Source: a virus. From it: a stretch of 36,434 bases of DNA. The notes below the pieces were generated by a model, which worked only from the letters and a program-made list of their open reading frames with translations, was not told the DNA's origin and searched no databases. The first letter of the stretch is position 1; the number at the start of each line of letters is the position of its first letter. The DNA is taken from IMG/VR virus record IMGVR_UViG_3300033571_008359, positions 1 through 36,434 of that record; one strand, given 5' to 3'. The position numbers and the translations under genes were made by a program. Below, piece by piece: positions 22,107 to 29,554 of the stretch.

Positions 22107-23534
22107 TCAGCCCCTCCGTGCCAGCATGTCCATCAGCCGCGAGTTCTGCATGTAGCCCAGCCCCTGCCCCACCGCGTTGGTGATCGCGTTCGTGCCACCG
22201 ACGTAGCCCGAGGCGCGCGCCGCCGCGCCGCTGGTCCGCATGTTCCCGGCGTTGTTGGCGCCCGCAATCGTGTTCTGCCCGACCTGCGACGCCGTGTTCA
22301 TGCCCGCCGAGTTGTTGTCGCGCACGGCGGTCTGACCCGTTCCGGCGAGCGACGACAGACGGTTGAAGCGGTTGGTCTGGTCGTTGTCGAACCGGCCGTA
22401 CGCCGCGCCGTATTCGCCCGACGCGTAGTCCTGGCCGTACCGGGTCAGCTCCCGCAGCGACCGCCCCGAGTCGAAGCGACCGGCCGACGCGGACGCGCGG
22501 TCGATCGCCTTGTTGCCCTCTGACAGCCGGAACGCATAGCCCGGGTCGTCGTACATGCGCGATGCGTCGAACCGCTGCGTGAACTCGCCGCCGGGGGCCG
22601 TGCCTGCGGTGAGCGACGACAACGCCGTCTTGCCCGCGTCCATCCACGGCTGATTGTCGGCGCGGCTGGTGTCGTACATGTCGCGCAGGAGCTGATTGCT
22701 CTCGCGCGTGGCCTGCAGCGTCGCCTCGGCCGCACGGTTCGCGGCATCGGCCTGCACCTGCCCCGCCTCGCGCGACGCGTTGGCGCCCGCGATGCCAGAG
22801 ACCGCCGCAGCGCCGTAGGGCAGGTACGAGGCAAGGCTGCCGAGGGTTGAGCCCGCGCCTATGCCAGCAAGCCCGCCCGCACCTGACGCCCATCCGCCCG
22901 CGCCGTTAAGAATCGCAGTAGCGTCAAGCCCTCCCACGCCCGCCATGCCCGCGCCACCCGGCCCAAGCAGCCCAGAGCCGGTGCCGAGGAACGTCGGCAT
23001 TTCAGCAAGGCCCGCGCCGAACGTAGCGCCACCGAGTCCGCCGCCCGCACCCGTCGCAGCGACACCGCCAGCGGCCCCCGCAGAGCCCGCAGCAGCGCCG
23101 CCGCCGCCCAGCAATGCCGGCAGATACGCCGCGCCAATCCCGAGGCCCGCCATGCCCGCGAGGTACGGGGCCGCGTTGCTCGCCGCGTTCCGTAGATGGT
23201 CGCCGAACGACCGCGGCGACTCGAATCCTGCGTCTCGCACGCCGTTTCGATCGACTTCCCAGCGCTGAATGCCGCCCGAGTCCATGTCACCCTGCGACAC
23301 GCGGAATTGGCCGGTGCTGGAGTCGTAGAACACATTCCGCGCGCCCGGGTCTTTAGTGTAGTTGCCCTGCGCGTCGAGGTTGAAGTAAGCGTCTCGTGAT
23401 GGCGCAGACTGATACCCCGAGATGTAATACCCGCCGCCCTCACCCGTAGCCGAATAGATCGGATCGCCCAGAGCATCAGGCCCCGTAAGCTGGCGCGGGT
23501 CCATGTACATCGCGTAGAGCTCGTCAAACGTCAT
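22107..23534 (-). CDS. DNA-transfer (ejection) protein, gp7-like position
   Basis: The 475-residue protein from ATG 23534 (ATGA overlap) has an N-terminal beta-rich part, a Gly/Ala-rich hydrophobic centre (LGIGAAYLPALLGGGGAAAG, then a long Gly/Ala run to about 270) and a C-terminal helical segment with QLLRDMYDTSRADNQPWMDA followed by GKTALSSLTAG, a familiar motif of podovirus DNA-transfer proteins. The frame is open upstream of 23534 only as shadow. It is the first of three ejection-protein genes. Confidence 0.75.
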   Translation of the reverse strand: MTFDELYAMYMDPRQLTGPDALGDPIYSATGEGGGYYISGYQSAPSRDAYFNLDAQGNYTKDPGARNVFYDSSTGQFRVSQGDMDSGGIQRWEVDRNGVRDAGFESPRSFGDHLRNAASNAAPYLAGMAGLGIGAAYLPALLGGGGAAAGSAGAAGGVAATGAGGGLGGATFGAGLAEMPTFLGTGSGLLGPGGAGMAGVGGLDATAILNGAGGWASGAGGLAGIGAGSTLGSLASYLPYGAAAVSGIAGANASREAGQVQADAANRAAEATLQATRESNQLLRDMYDTSRADNQPWMDAGKTALSSLTAGTAPGGEFTQRFDASRMYDDPGYAFRLSEGNKAIDRASASAGRFDSGRSLRELTRYGQDYASGEYGAAYGRFDNDQTNRFNRLSSLAGTGQTAVRDNNSAGMNTASQVGQNTIAGANNAGNMRTSGAAARASGYVGGTNAITNAVGQGLGYMQNSRLMDMLARRG

Positions 23535-23959
23535 TGCTGCACCTCGTTTCCAGATACAACCAGCGCCACGCCGAGCCCAATCGCCACGATCTGACCGCCC
23601 GGCTCGAGCGACTGGCCCACGAGCTCGGCGCAGACGCGCGTCGCGCCAGCGGCCACCGACTGCGCAGACAAAACCACGTTGCCCGCACCCGCTGCGCCTC
23701 CTGCCGGCACCAGCCACAGCGAGCACGACACCGCGCCCGCAGTCGAATTGCACAGCGTCGCCGCGCTGATCGTGCAGCGCGAGCCGGCGGTGTACACAAC
23801 CGCAGCCGAGCCAGTCAGCGCGGTGGTGACCAGCCGCCTCGGAATGCTTGCCATCGTGTCTGATGCCCGTAGGAGTGATTCGAGGAAGCGATACCACTCG
23901 CGCGTGATGAACCCCCCATCAGCGGCGAGCGGGACGCGTTGCGGAAGCATTGCGGTCAC
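23531..23959 (-). CDS. Small virion-associated protein, unknown
   Basis: The 142-residue product from GTG 23959 (GTGA overlap; ATG 23950 is an alternative) has a short helical head with FITREWYRFLESLLRASDTM and a strand-rich Ser/Ala/Gly C-terminal domain with several cysteines (AGSRCTISAATLCNSTAGAV), probably a beta-sandwich. It is located between the tail accessory and ejection genes, where P22 has genes 26 and 14. It is not recognisably gp26, the tail needle, having no long coiled coil. Confidence 0.6.
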   Translation of the reverse strand: MTAMLPQRVPLAADGGFITREWYRFLESLLRASDTMASIPRRLVTTALTGSAAVVYTAGSRCTISAATLCNSTAGAVSCSLWLVPAGGAAGAGNVVLSAQSVAAGATRVCAELVGQSLEPGGQIVAIGLGVALVVSGNEVQQ

Positions 23960-24333
23960 GACGTGCCCCCCGTGGCTTGGAGCGCGGCGCCGATCACGAC
24001 GACCTTTACCGGCTCGCTGATCGTCAACTCGTAGACGCGGTCGCGCGCCCGCCCGAGGCGCCGCCACCGCACGCGCGCCTTGTACTCACCGACGCGACCG
24101 ATACTTGCCCACGACTCCGACGACCAGGTGCGTCCGCCGTCGCTCGACCAGCGCAGCATGGCCTGCGGCCCGGGCTGAACGCTCGTCGGGATGAACTGCG
24201 GAGTGAGCGCGAGCGCTGACCCGAGCGACCACGCGGGCGACGCCTGCAGCAGCGCGAAGACGCCCGGGTCATCGACCAGCAGCGTCTGCGTGCCGAGCTG
24301 CAGCCCGAGTTGTCCCGGCTCGGGGAACGCCAT
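23956..24333 (-). CDS. C-terminal domain of a gp10-type DNA-stabilisation protein, as a separate gene
   Basis: This 125-residue protein from ATG 24333 (ATGA overlap) has an N-terminal part MAFPEPGQLGLQLGTQTLLV, and from about residue 53 reads QPGPQAMLRWSSDGGRTWSS, then SIGRVGEYKARVRWRRLGRA and RDRVYELTISEPVKVVVIGA. From memory this block is the usual C-terminus of gp10/PF11134-type proteins. The gp10-like gene at 27606-28823 stops exactly before the part that this gene supplies, and a 3.26-kb gene lies between them. It probably works together with the main gp10-like chain. Confidence 0.68.
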   Translation of the reverse strand: MAFPEPGQLGLQLGTQTLLVDDPGVFALLQASPAWSLGSALALTPQFIPTSVQPGPQAMLRWSSDGGRTWSSESWASIGRVGEYKARVRWRRLGRARDRVYELTISEPVKVVVIGAALQATGGTS

Positions 24334-27300
24334 CAGGACTCCTTGTTGAGCGCCGCAAACGCCGCGTTCATGGCGGTGCGGATGGCAGCGTTTTGTTCCG
24401 GGTTGCCGAGGAACGACAGACCAGAGCCGTCGGGCGTCGCGTCGACCGAGTAGGTCATCAGCGCGACGTAGCCCTGCTCCTTGTACGCGGCGCACCACTG
24501 TTGGAGGTGGTAGGCGCGGTCGGCCACCGACAGCCCGGTCCACCACGCGGCCTTACGCTCCTCCCACGGGTAGTAGAGGCCAACTTCCGTGCCCCAGAAC
24601 GGCCACGACGCGGTGCCGTACGCAGCAGCCAGCGCACGCATTTGAGCGGTGATCTCGGTCAGGCCCGGGGAGATGCCATTGCCGTCATAGAGCCCGTACG
24701 GGTGGAAACTCCACGCCGTCCCGAAGTTCGTGATTGGCTCGTTCTGCGACGTCCGCGCGCCCATCAGCCGGCGCGTGTCGTTCTCGTTCTGGTACGTGTG
24801 CGAGCCGATGGGAACCGGGATCGTTGCCGACACGTCGCGCACGCCAAGGAACGTGTGCTTAGTCATGTCGGCCGTGAGGCGCGCGATCTGGTCTGTTACG
24901 CCAGGCGCGTAGCCGGTTGCGTCCATGAACTGGCCGCGCGCCAGGTCGTCGCCGCCGACAGGCTCGTTACAGGGCTCGACGGCAATGATCGTGCCGGCGC
25001 CGTGCCGCGTTTCAATGCGCGCCACCGTGTCCGCAACCATGCTGCGCCACGCCGCCCAGTTTGCCGGCCCGGTGGTGGCGCCCGGCCCGTACACGGTGGC
25101 CTGATCCGGCAGCCGAGACGCCCACCTCGGGCACAGCGACACGCTGAATAGGATCTTGTGCCCGCGCCCGACGACCTTGTCCGTCCACCGATCGAGGAGC
25201 GACCAGTTGTAGACGTTCGGGCCTGCGCCGCCGATGCCGCCCGTGCGCCCCGTCCACCACGGCAGCAGCACCGCGGCCTCGCAGTCATGCGTGCGGACGG
25301 CGCCGAAGTTGAAGGCCTCCATCGTGTTGATGGACGCCGGGAACGCGCCGGCCGGATGCCGGTCAGAGTTGTCCTCGCGACCGTGCTGGTGCGAGCCGAG
25401 GTAAAAGATGTTCCCGCTGCCCGAGCCGCCGCCACCCGATGCCGCGTCGAGGATGATGTTCATCGCCAGCCAGTCGTCGGACGTGCTGAGCGTCCATGCA
25501 GACGTGCCCGTCGCCCCGGCCGCGACAGTGCGGAATCCTGCGGCGAGCGCGGGTCCGCTGCCTGCTGCCTGCTGCCCGAGAAGCGTGACGCCGCCGGGCT
25601 GCGTGAACGTGCGCGGGAATTGCGCACTGGCCGCGATCTGAAACTGCGTGCTGTTGGCCGTCGTCGCAGTCGCCGTCGGAACGGTTGCCGTGGTGGCAGA
25701 CCCGCCAGAGCCGGTCACCGCCACGCGGAACGCGCCGCGCCCCGTCCATGCGTACGTCGCGATGTCTGCCGAGCCCCCGGTGATCGTCAGAGTCTGGGTG
25801 CCCGCAGCTACGTCGGCGGTCAGCACCTGATACCAGACCGTCAACCGCCCGACGGAGGTAGTGACGGTGCCGGCCTGCGTCCAACCCGAGGGCGTTGCAA
25901 TGCTGCGCGTCGTCGCGTCTTTCCACACGGCGGCGAGGAACCGCGTGTCTCCACTGTTGGCGGCCGGCACGTTCGCGGCGAGCGACGTGACAAGCGCCCC
26001 CGTCGAGCCACTGCCGCCGGTGGCAGCAGCGCCGTCGAGCACGACCGAGATGGCCTGGTAGTCGTCGCCGTCGTTGAGCGAGGTCGCCGGGTCGACCGGC
26101 GTGTAGCTGTAGGCGCCGGTGGCGCCCGCGTTGACGGTAGCAGTTGCCGCAAGGATTGATGGCCCATTGGACGCCGAGAACGGCGAGCCGCCCTGCGCCG
26201 TGACGCCGCCCGGAAGGCCGAACGTGCGCGGCCACTGCGAGGTGGCCAGCACATGGGCGAGGGTCGAATTGGCGGCGGTTGCCGTGATGCTTGGCGCGAT
26301 GAAGGTGGACGCGAATCCGTTCTGAGTCCCGACAGGCGCGACCGTGCGAGCCTTGCTGGTTAGCAGCAGCACCCACGCTGCGTCGACCGAGGCGCCGAAC
26401 GCGAGCGTGATCGAGCCCGCCGTCTCGCCGGCCGAGACTTTCTCGTACAGGATCGTCTCGCCTGCCGACGCCGCGTTGGTCTGCGTCGACAGCGCCGAGA
26501 AGCTCGCGGGCGTCGTCGCAGCGGTCGCCTTGCTCTTGCGTGTCACCCACAGCAGATAGCGCTGCCCCGCAGTTGCGGCAGGCTTGGTGACACTCAGCGA
26601 TGAGCCGGTGCCCGAGCCGCCCGACCAAACGTCTGCGGCGGTCGTGCCGCCGGTAGCCGTGCCGGTCGTGGTGCCCGCTACGGTGACGCCTGCCGACAGC
26701 GTGGTGCCGGACCGTGAGCGCACGCGGAACGTGTAGCCCACGCCGGGCGACAAGCCCGTCACGGCCGACGTTGTCGCCGCCACCTCGATCGGCAAGCCGT
26801 AGCTGGTGCCGGTGACCTGCCAGTCAACGAGGTAGCTCGCGGCGCCCGAGCCCGCCGTCCAAGACAGCGAGGCGCCGTTGGACGACATCGTGACCGCCAG
26901 GCCGCTCGGGTCCGCGATGGCGCCCGCGGGCGTGGCGATCGTGATCTCGGTCGTCGGGCCGTCTGTCAAGCCGCTCGTGGCCGCCACGCGCACGGTGTAG
27001 GCGGTTGAGGCCACCAGCACCGGGAACGTGTACGTCAGCCCCGCGGGCGTGCCGTTGGGCTGCGCGCTGTAGGTGCCGCCGTTGGTGGCGCGGATCCAAA
27101 CCTTGTATCCGGTCGCGCCGGTCACCGCCTGCCATTCGACGGTGGCAGTGGTTGCAGCGATAGCCGACAGCCGCAGGTTACTCGGCGCCGCTAGCGTCAC
27201 GGTTGTATCCGGCGTCGACCTGATGACCGACACGCCCGGGCTCGAGCCCGAGGTGCCGTACACGGCAACGACCCGGAACTCGTAGGCCACGCCGGGCGAC

Positions 27301-27593
27301 AGGTCAGTCACGCGGTACGCGGAGCCGCTGACCGACGCTGGGGCAGAGTACGCGCCGCTGCCGATCGCGTTCGATACCCGGTAGTCGACCAGGTACGACG
27401 TTGCGCCAGTGGCGGTCGTCCAGGCCAGATCCATCGCGGTCGACCCGACCGGCGTTGCGGCCAGCCCCGCCACATCGGAGAGCGCGCCGGTAAAGGTCAG
27501 TTGCAGCACGCCCGCGACGGAGGCGACGCCCGAGAACGACGACGACGAGACTGTGCCCGTGCCGCTAACGTTGAGACTGATCGGGTCGGCCAT
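24333..27593 (-). CDS. Fibronectin-III / clan GH-A glycosidase tail protein
   Basis: This 1086-residue multidomain protein is probably a surface-polysaccharide-binding and degrading tail component. The order is: short beta start (1-40), three FN3 domains (about 44-128, 135-221, 227-311), and two related modules of about 200 residues (about 320-530 and 535-735). The modules share SQWPRTFGLPGGVTAQGG / AQFPRTFTQPGGVTLLGQ and an ending DDYQAISVVLDGA / DDWLAMNIILDAA. A C-terminal TIM-barrel-like domain (about 745-1086) follows, with acid/base E877 in VEPCNEP and nucleophile E1003 in WGTEVGLYY, the clan GH-A pair. It starts 12 bp after the TAG of the gp10-like gene. Confidence 0.8.
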   Translation of the reverse strand: MADPISLNVSGTGTVSSSSFSGVASVAGVLQLTFTGALSDVAGLAATPVGSTAMDLAWTTATGATSYLVDYRVSNAIGSGAYSAPASVSGSAYRVTDLSPGVAYEFRVVAVYGTSGSSPGVSVIRSTPDTTVTLAAPSNLRLSAIAATTATVEWQAVTGATGYKVWIRATNGGTYSAQPNGTPAGLTYTFPVLVASTAYTVRVAATSGLTDGPTTEITIATPAGAIADPSGLAVTMSSNGASLSWTAGSGAASYLVDWQVTGTSYGLPIEVAATTSAVTGLSPGVGYTFRVRSRSGTTLSAGVTVAGTTTGTATGGTTAADVWSGGSGTGSSLSVTKPAATAGQRYLLWVTRKSKATAATTPASFSALSTQTNAASAGETILYEKVSAGETAGSITLAFGASVDAAWVLLLTSKARTVAPVGTQNGFASTFIAPSITATAANSTLAHVLATSQWPRTFGLPGGVTAQGGSPFSASNGPSILAATATVNAGATGAYSYTPVDPATSLNDGDDYQAISVVLDGAAATGGSGSTGALVTSLAANVPAANSGDTRFLAAVWKDATTRSIATPSGWTQAGTVTTSVGRLTVWYQVLTADVAAGTQTLTITGGSADIATYAWTGRGAFRVAVTGSGGSATTATVPTATATTANSTQFQIAASAQFPRTFTQPGGVTLLGQQAAGSGPALAAGFRTVAAGATGTSAWTLSTSDDWLAMNIILDAASGGGGSGSGNIFYLGSHQHGREDNSDRHPAGAFPASINTMEAFNFGAVRTHDCEAAVLLPWWTGRTGGIGGAGPNVYNWSLLDRWTDKVVGRGHKILFSVSLCPRWASRLPDQATVYGPGATTGPANWAAWRSMVADTVARIETRHGAGTIIAVEPCNEPVGGDDLARGQFMDATGYAPGVTDQIARLTADMTKHTFLGVRDVSATIPVPIGSHTYQNENDTRRLMGARTSQNEPITNFGTAWSFHPYGLYDGNGISPGLTEITAQMRALAAAYGTASWPFWGTEVGLYYPWEERKAAWWTGLSVADRAYHLQQWCAAYKEQGYVALMTYSVDATPDGSGLSFLGNPEQNAAIRTAMNAAFAALNKES

Positions 27594-27605
27594 CGTATGT
27601 GTGTC

Positions 27606-28823
27606 CTAGAGGCTGGAGGCGGGGTCGCCCACGCCGGTTTCCATGTCGACCTGCAGCGCCCAATGCGTGGCCTGCTGATAGTCGGGGCCGGCGATCGGCT
27701 GTGCGGTGCGGATGCGGCGGATCGGCCGACCCGCATCGGTGTACGTGTCGAGGTCGAGGACGTAGATTGCGCTGGTCTGCCAGTCGCCAACCATGACGTT
27801 CCCAGCGAATGAGCCGATGCAGTTGGCGCGGTGCCGGCGCTGCTGGTTCAGGTCGTCGAACCACGCGCGCTCGTGCCACTCGCCGGTCGCCGCGTCGTAG
27901 CACCAGGTGCGGTCGGCGGCCGGGAACGTCAGCAGGTAGAACGTGTGCCCGTCCTGCTGATAGCTCATGCCGATCGCGTCGGCAAACGTGCGGTACGACT
28001 GGATCTCGCGCTCGATGGCGTGCGTCGAGATGCGCTGCGGCCGGTAGCCGTCGGCGCGCCACACGATGCCCTGGCCATCTCGGTCCGACCCGAGCCAGAA
28101 GACGGAGTTATCGACGCGCGCAGGCGACGCGGGCGCCGCGCACCCGGTCTGGATGAACGCGCCCGGCAGCCGCTCGAACGGGAAGTCCACGTTGCCGGTG
28201 TTCGTCCACACCTCGGTCGAGACGGCGCCGAACAGCCACAGCTCCCGATGATCGGCAATCAGCGACACCAGCCGGTCGGGCGACCCTTCGGCCGCGGCGA
28301 AGTCCAGCGCGTCGAACGTGGTCGTGAATAGCCCCGAGATGTCGAACTGCTGCGAGTTGGGCCGGTTGCACACAAAGTACCCGTCGATGAACGCGACCCG
28401 ATCGGCCGCGGGCGCCGAGATCGTCGCGAACGCCCAGCTCGTGAGGTTGACCGTGTACCGCGCGTTGCCGTCGACCATCACCGCCGCCGTCCCGTTCTCC
28501 TCGACCGAGACCGGCCCGACCGCGGTGCCCATCGGCCCGGCCGTGCCGGTGACCTGGCCCGAGGCATCCATGCGCAGGACGTAGGCGCCCACGACAGCCA
28601 GCAGAACGCCCGTAGACAGCGGCAGGAGGGCGCGCACGCCACCGGTGGCGCCCCCGGGGAGGGTCGGCGCCGCCCACGGCCTGAGACCCGGCGTGCCGAT
28701 CAGCGCGACGGGCGACTTGCCGCCCTTGCCTTCGTCGGTCTGCAGGTACAGGTTCACGCAGCGCTGCGCCGACAGCGGCAGCGATCGGCTCTTGTACGCG
28801 GATCCGACGAAGCTGATCTGCAC
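27606..28823 (-). CDS. gp10-like packaged-DNA stabilisation protein, C-terminally shortened
   Basis: This is a tail-hub protein that closes the portal channel after packaging. The 405-residue protein begins MQISFVGSAYKSRSLPLSAQ then RCVNLYLQTDEGKGGKSPVA, as in P22 gp10-type proteins (PF11134; 472 residues in P22), and keeps the beta-propeller-like repeats (WLFGAVSTEVWTNTG). It stops with TAG after WALQVDMETGVGDPASSL, where relatives go on into an LRWSDDGG block; that block is found in the gene at 23956-24333. It starts 2 bp after the gp4-like stop. Confidence 0.83.
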   Translation of the reverse strand: MQISFVGSAYKSRSLPLSAQRCVNLYLQTDEGKGGKSPVALIGTPGLRPWAAPTLPGGATGGVRALLPLSTGVLLAVVGAYVLRMDASGQVTGTAGPMGTAVGPVSVEENGTAAVMVDGNARYTVNLTSWAFATISAPAADRVAFIDGYFVCNRPNSQQFDISGLFTTTFDALDFAAAEGSPDRLVSLIADHRELWLFGAVSTEVWTNTGNVDFPFERLPGAFIQTGCAAPASPARVDNSVFWLGSDRDGQGIVWRADGYRPQRISTHAIEREIQSYRTFADAIGMSYQQDGHTFYLLTFPAADRTWCYDAATGEWHERAWFDDLNQQRRHRANCIGSFAGNVMVGDWQTSAIYVLDLDTYTDAGRPIRRIRTAQPIAGPDYQQATHWALQVDMETGVGDPASSL

Positions 28824-28825
28824 GC

Positions 28826-29545
28826 TCAGCGCCCGCCCAGGAACGCGCCGACCGAGGTCGCGCCGACGCCGCCCATGATGGCCGCGTCATACGCCGCGAG
28901 CGGGGTGACCATGTTGGAGCGCATCACGTCCGCTTTCGCCTCAGTCGCGGCCTTGGCGACGCGCTCCGAGACGGTCAGGCCGAACTCGGGCGCGAGCTCC
29001 ACGCCCAGGCAGTAGCGCAGCGCCTTGGAGTAGCCCGGCGGATAGGCCAGCGTCGTGGCCGACGAGCTGACCTGCGTAAGCGACGTCGGGACCGTCAGGT
29101 ACATCACCACGCCTGCGAACGTCGGCACCGGCCACACGGTCAACGTCGCGTCCGGGTACGACGACTCGAGCAACGCGAACTCGGGCGTCACGCCGCCCTG
29201 CGTCTTGAGCGAGATCTGATCGTAGCGCGACGTTTCGCCGGTCACGTCGATCGGATAGTCCACGCCCTGCCATCGCGCATACGCGTCCTCGACTCGAGTC
29301 GGCCGCGCCGTCACGACACCGCCCGTTGGCCCCATCGTGTAGGTCGCGACGCCGACGGTGAGCGGCACCACGATGTCGCGGCAGACGTAGACCATCAGGC
29401 CGTCGATCGACCACGACTCGAGCATGTCGTTTAGGACGAGCAGCGCGTCGGCGACCTCGTTGGCGGTCGGCACCTCGTTGGTCTCCAGTGCGCCGACCAG
29501 GCGCATGGACGAGGTGACTAGATCAGCGGCGATAATGCTGGGCAT
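28826..29545 (-). CDS. gp4-like tail accessory / head-completion protein
   Basis: The 239-residue protein has the N-terminal helical pattern VTSSMRLVGALETNEVPTAN then DALLVLNDMLESWSIDGLMV of P22 gp4-like adaptors, which bind under the portal ring and recruit gp10. It is followed by the YPPGYSKALRYCLGVELAPE segment. It is longer than P22 gp4 (166 residues), which also has muramidase activity; that activity is not evident here. It is next to the gp10-like gene as in P22. Confidence 0.82.
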   Translation of the reverse strand: MPSIIAADLVTSSMRLVGALETNEVPTANEVADALLVLNDMLESWSIDGLMVYVCRDIVVPLTVGVATYTMGPTGGVVTARPTRVEDAYARWQGVDYPIDVTGETSRYDQISLKTQGGVTPEFALLESSYPDATLTVWPVPTFAGVVMYLTVPTSLTQVSSSATTLAYPPGYSKALRYCLGVELAPEFGLTVSERVAKAATEAKADVMRSNMVTPLAAYDAAIMGGVGATSVGAFLGGR

Positions 29546-29554
29546 TGGCGCGTC

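Noticed and set aside
22107-23897. Longer ejection-protein gene starting at 23897
   Set aside because: The upstream part is antiphase to the real small virion gene 23531-23959; ATG 23534 gives the standard ATGA overlap.
24393-26159. Long plus-strand ORFs opposite the FN3/glycosidase gene
   Set aside because: Arg/Ala/Pro-biased shadow composition, overlapping each other; no start signals.
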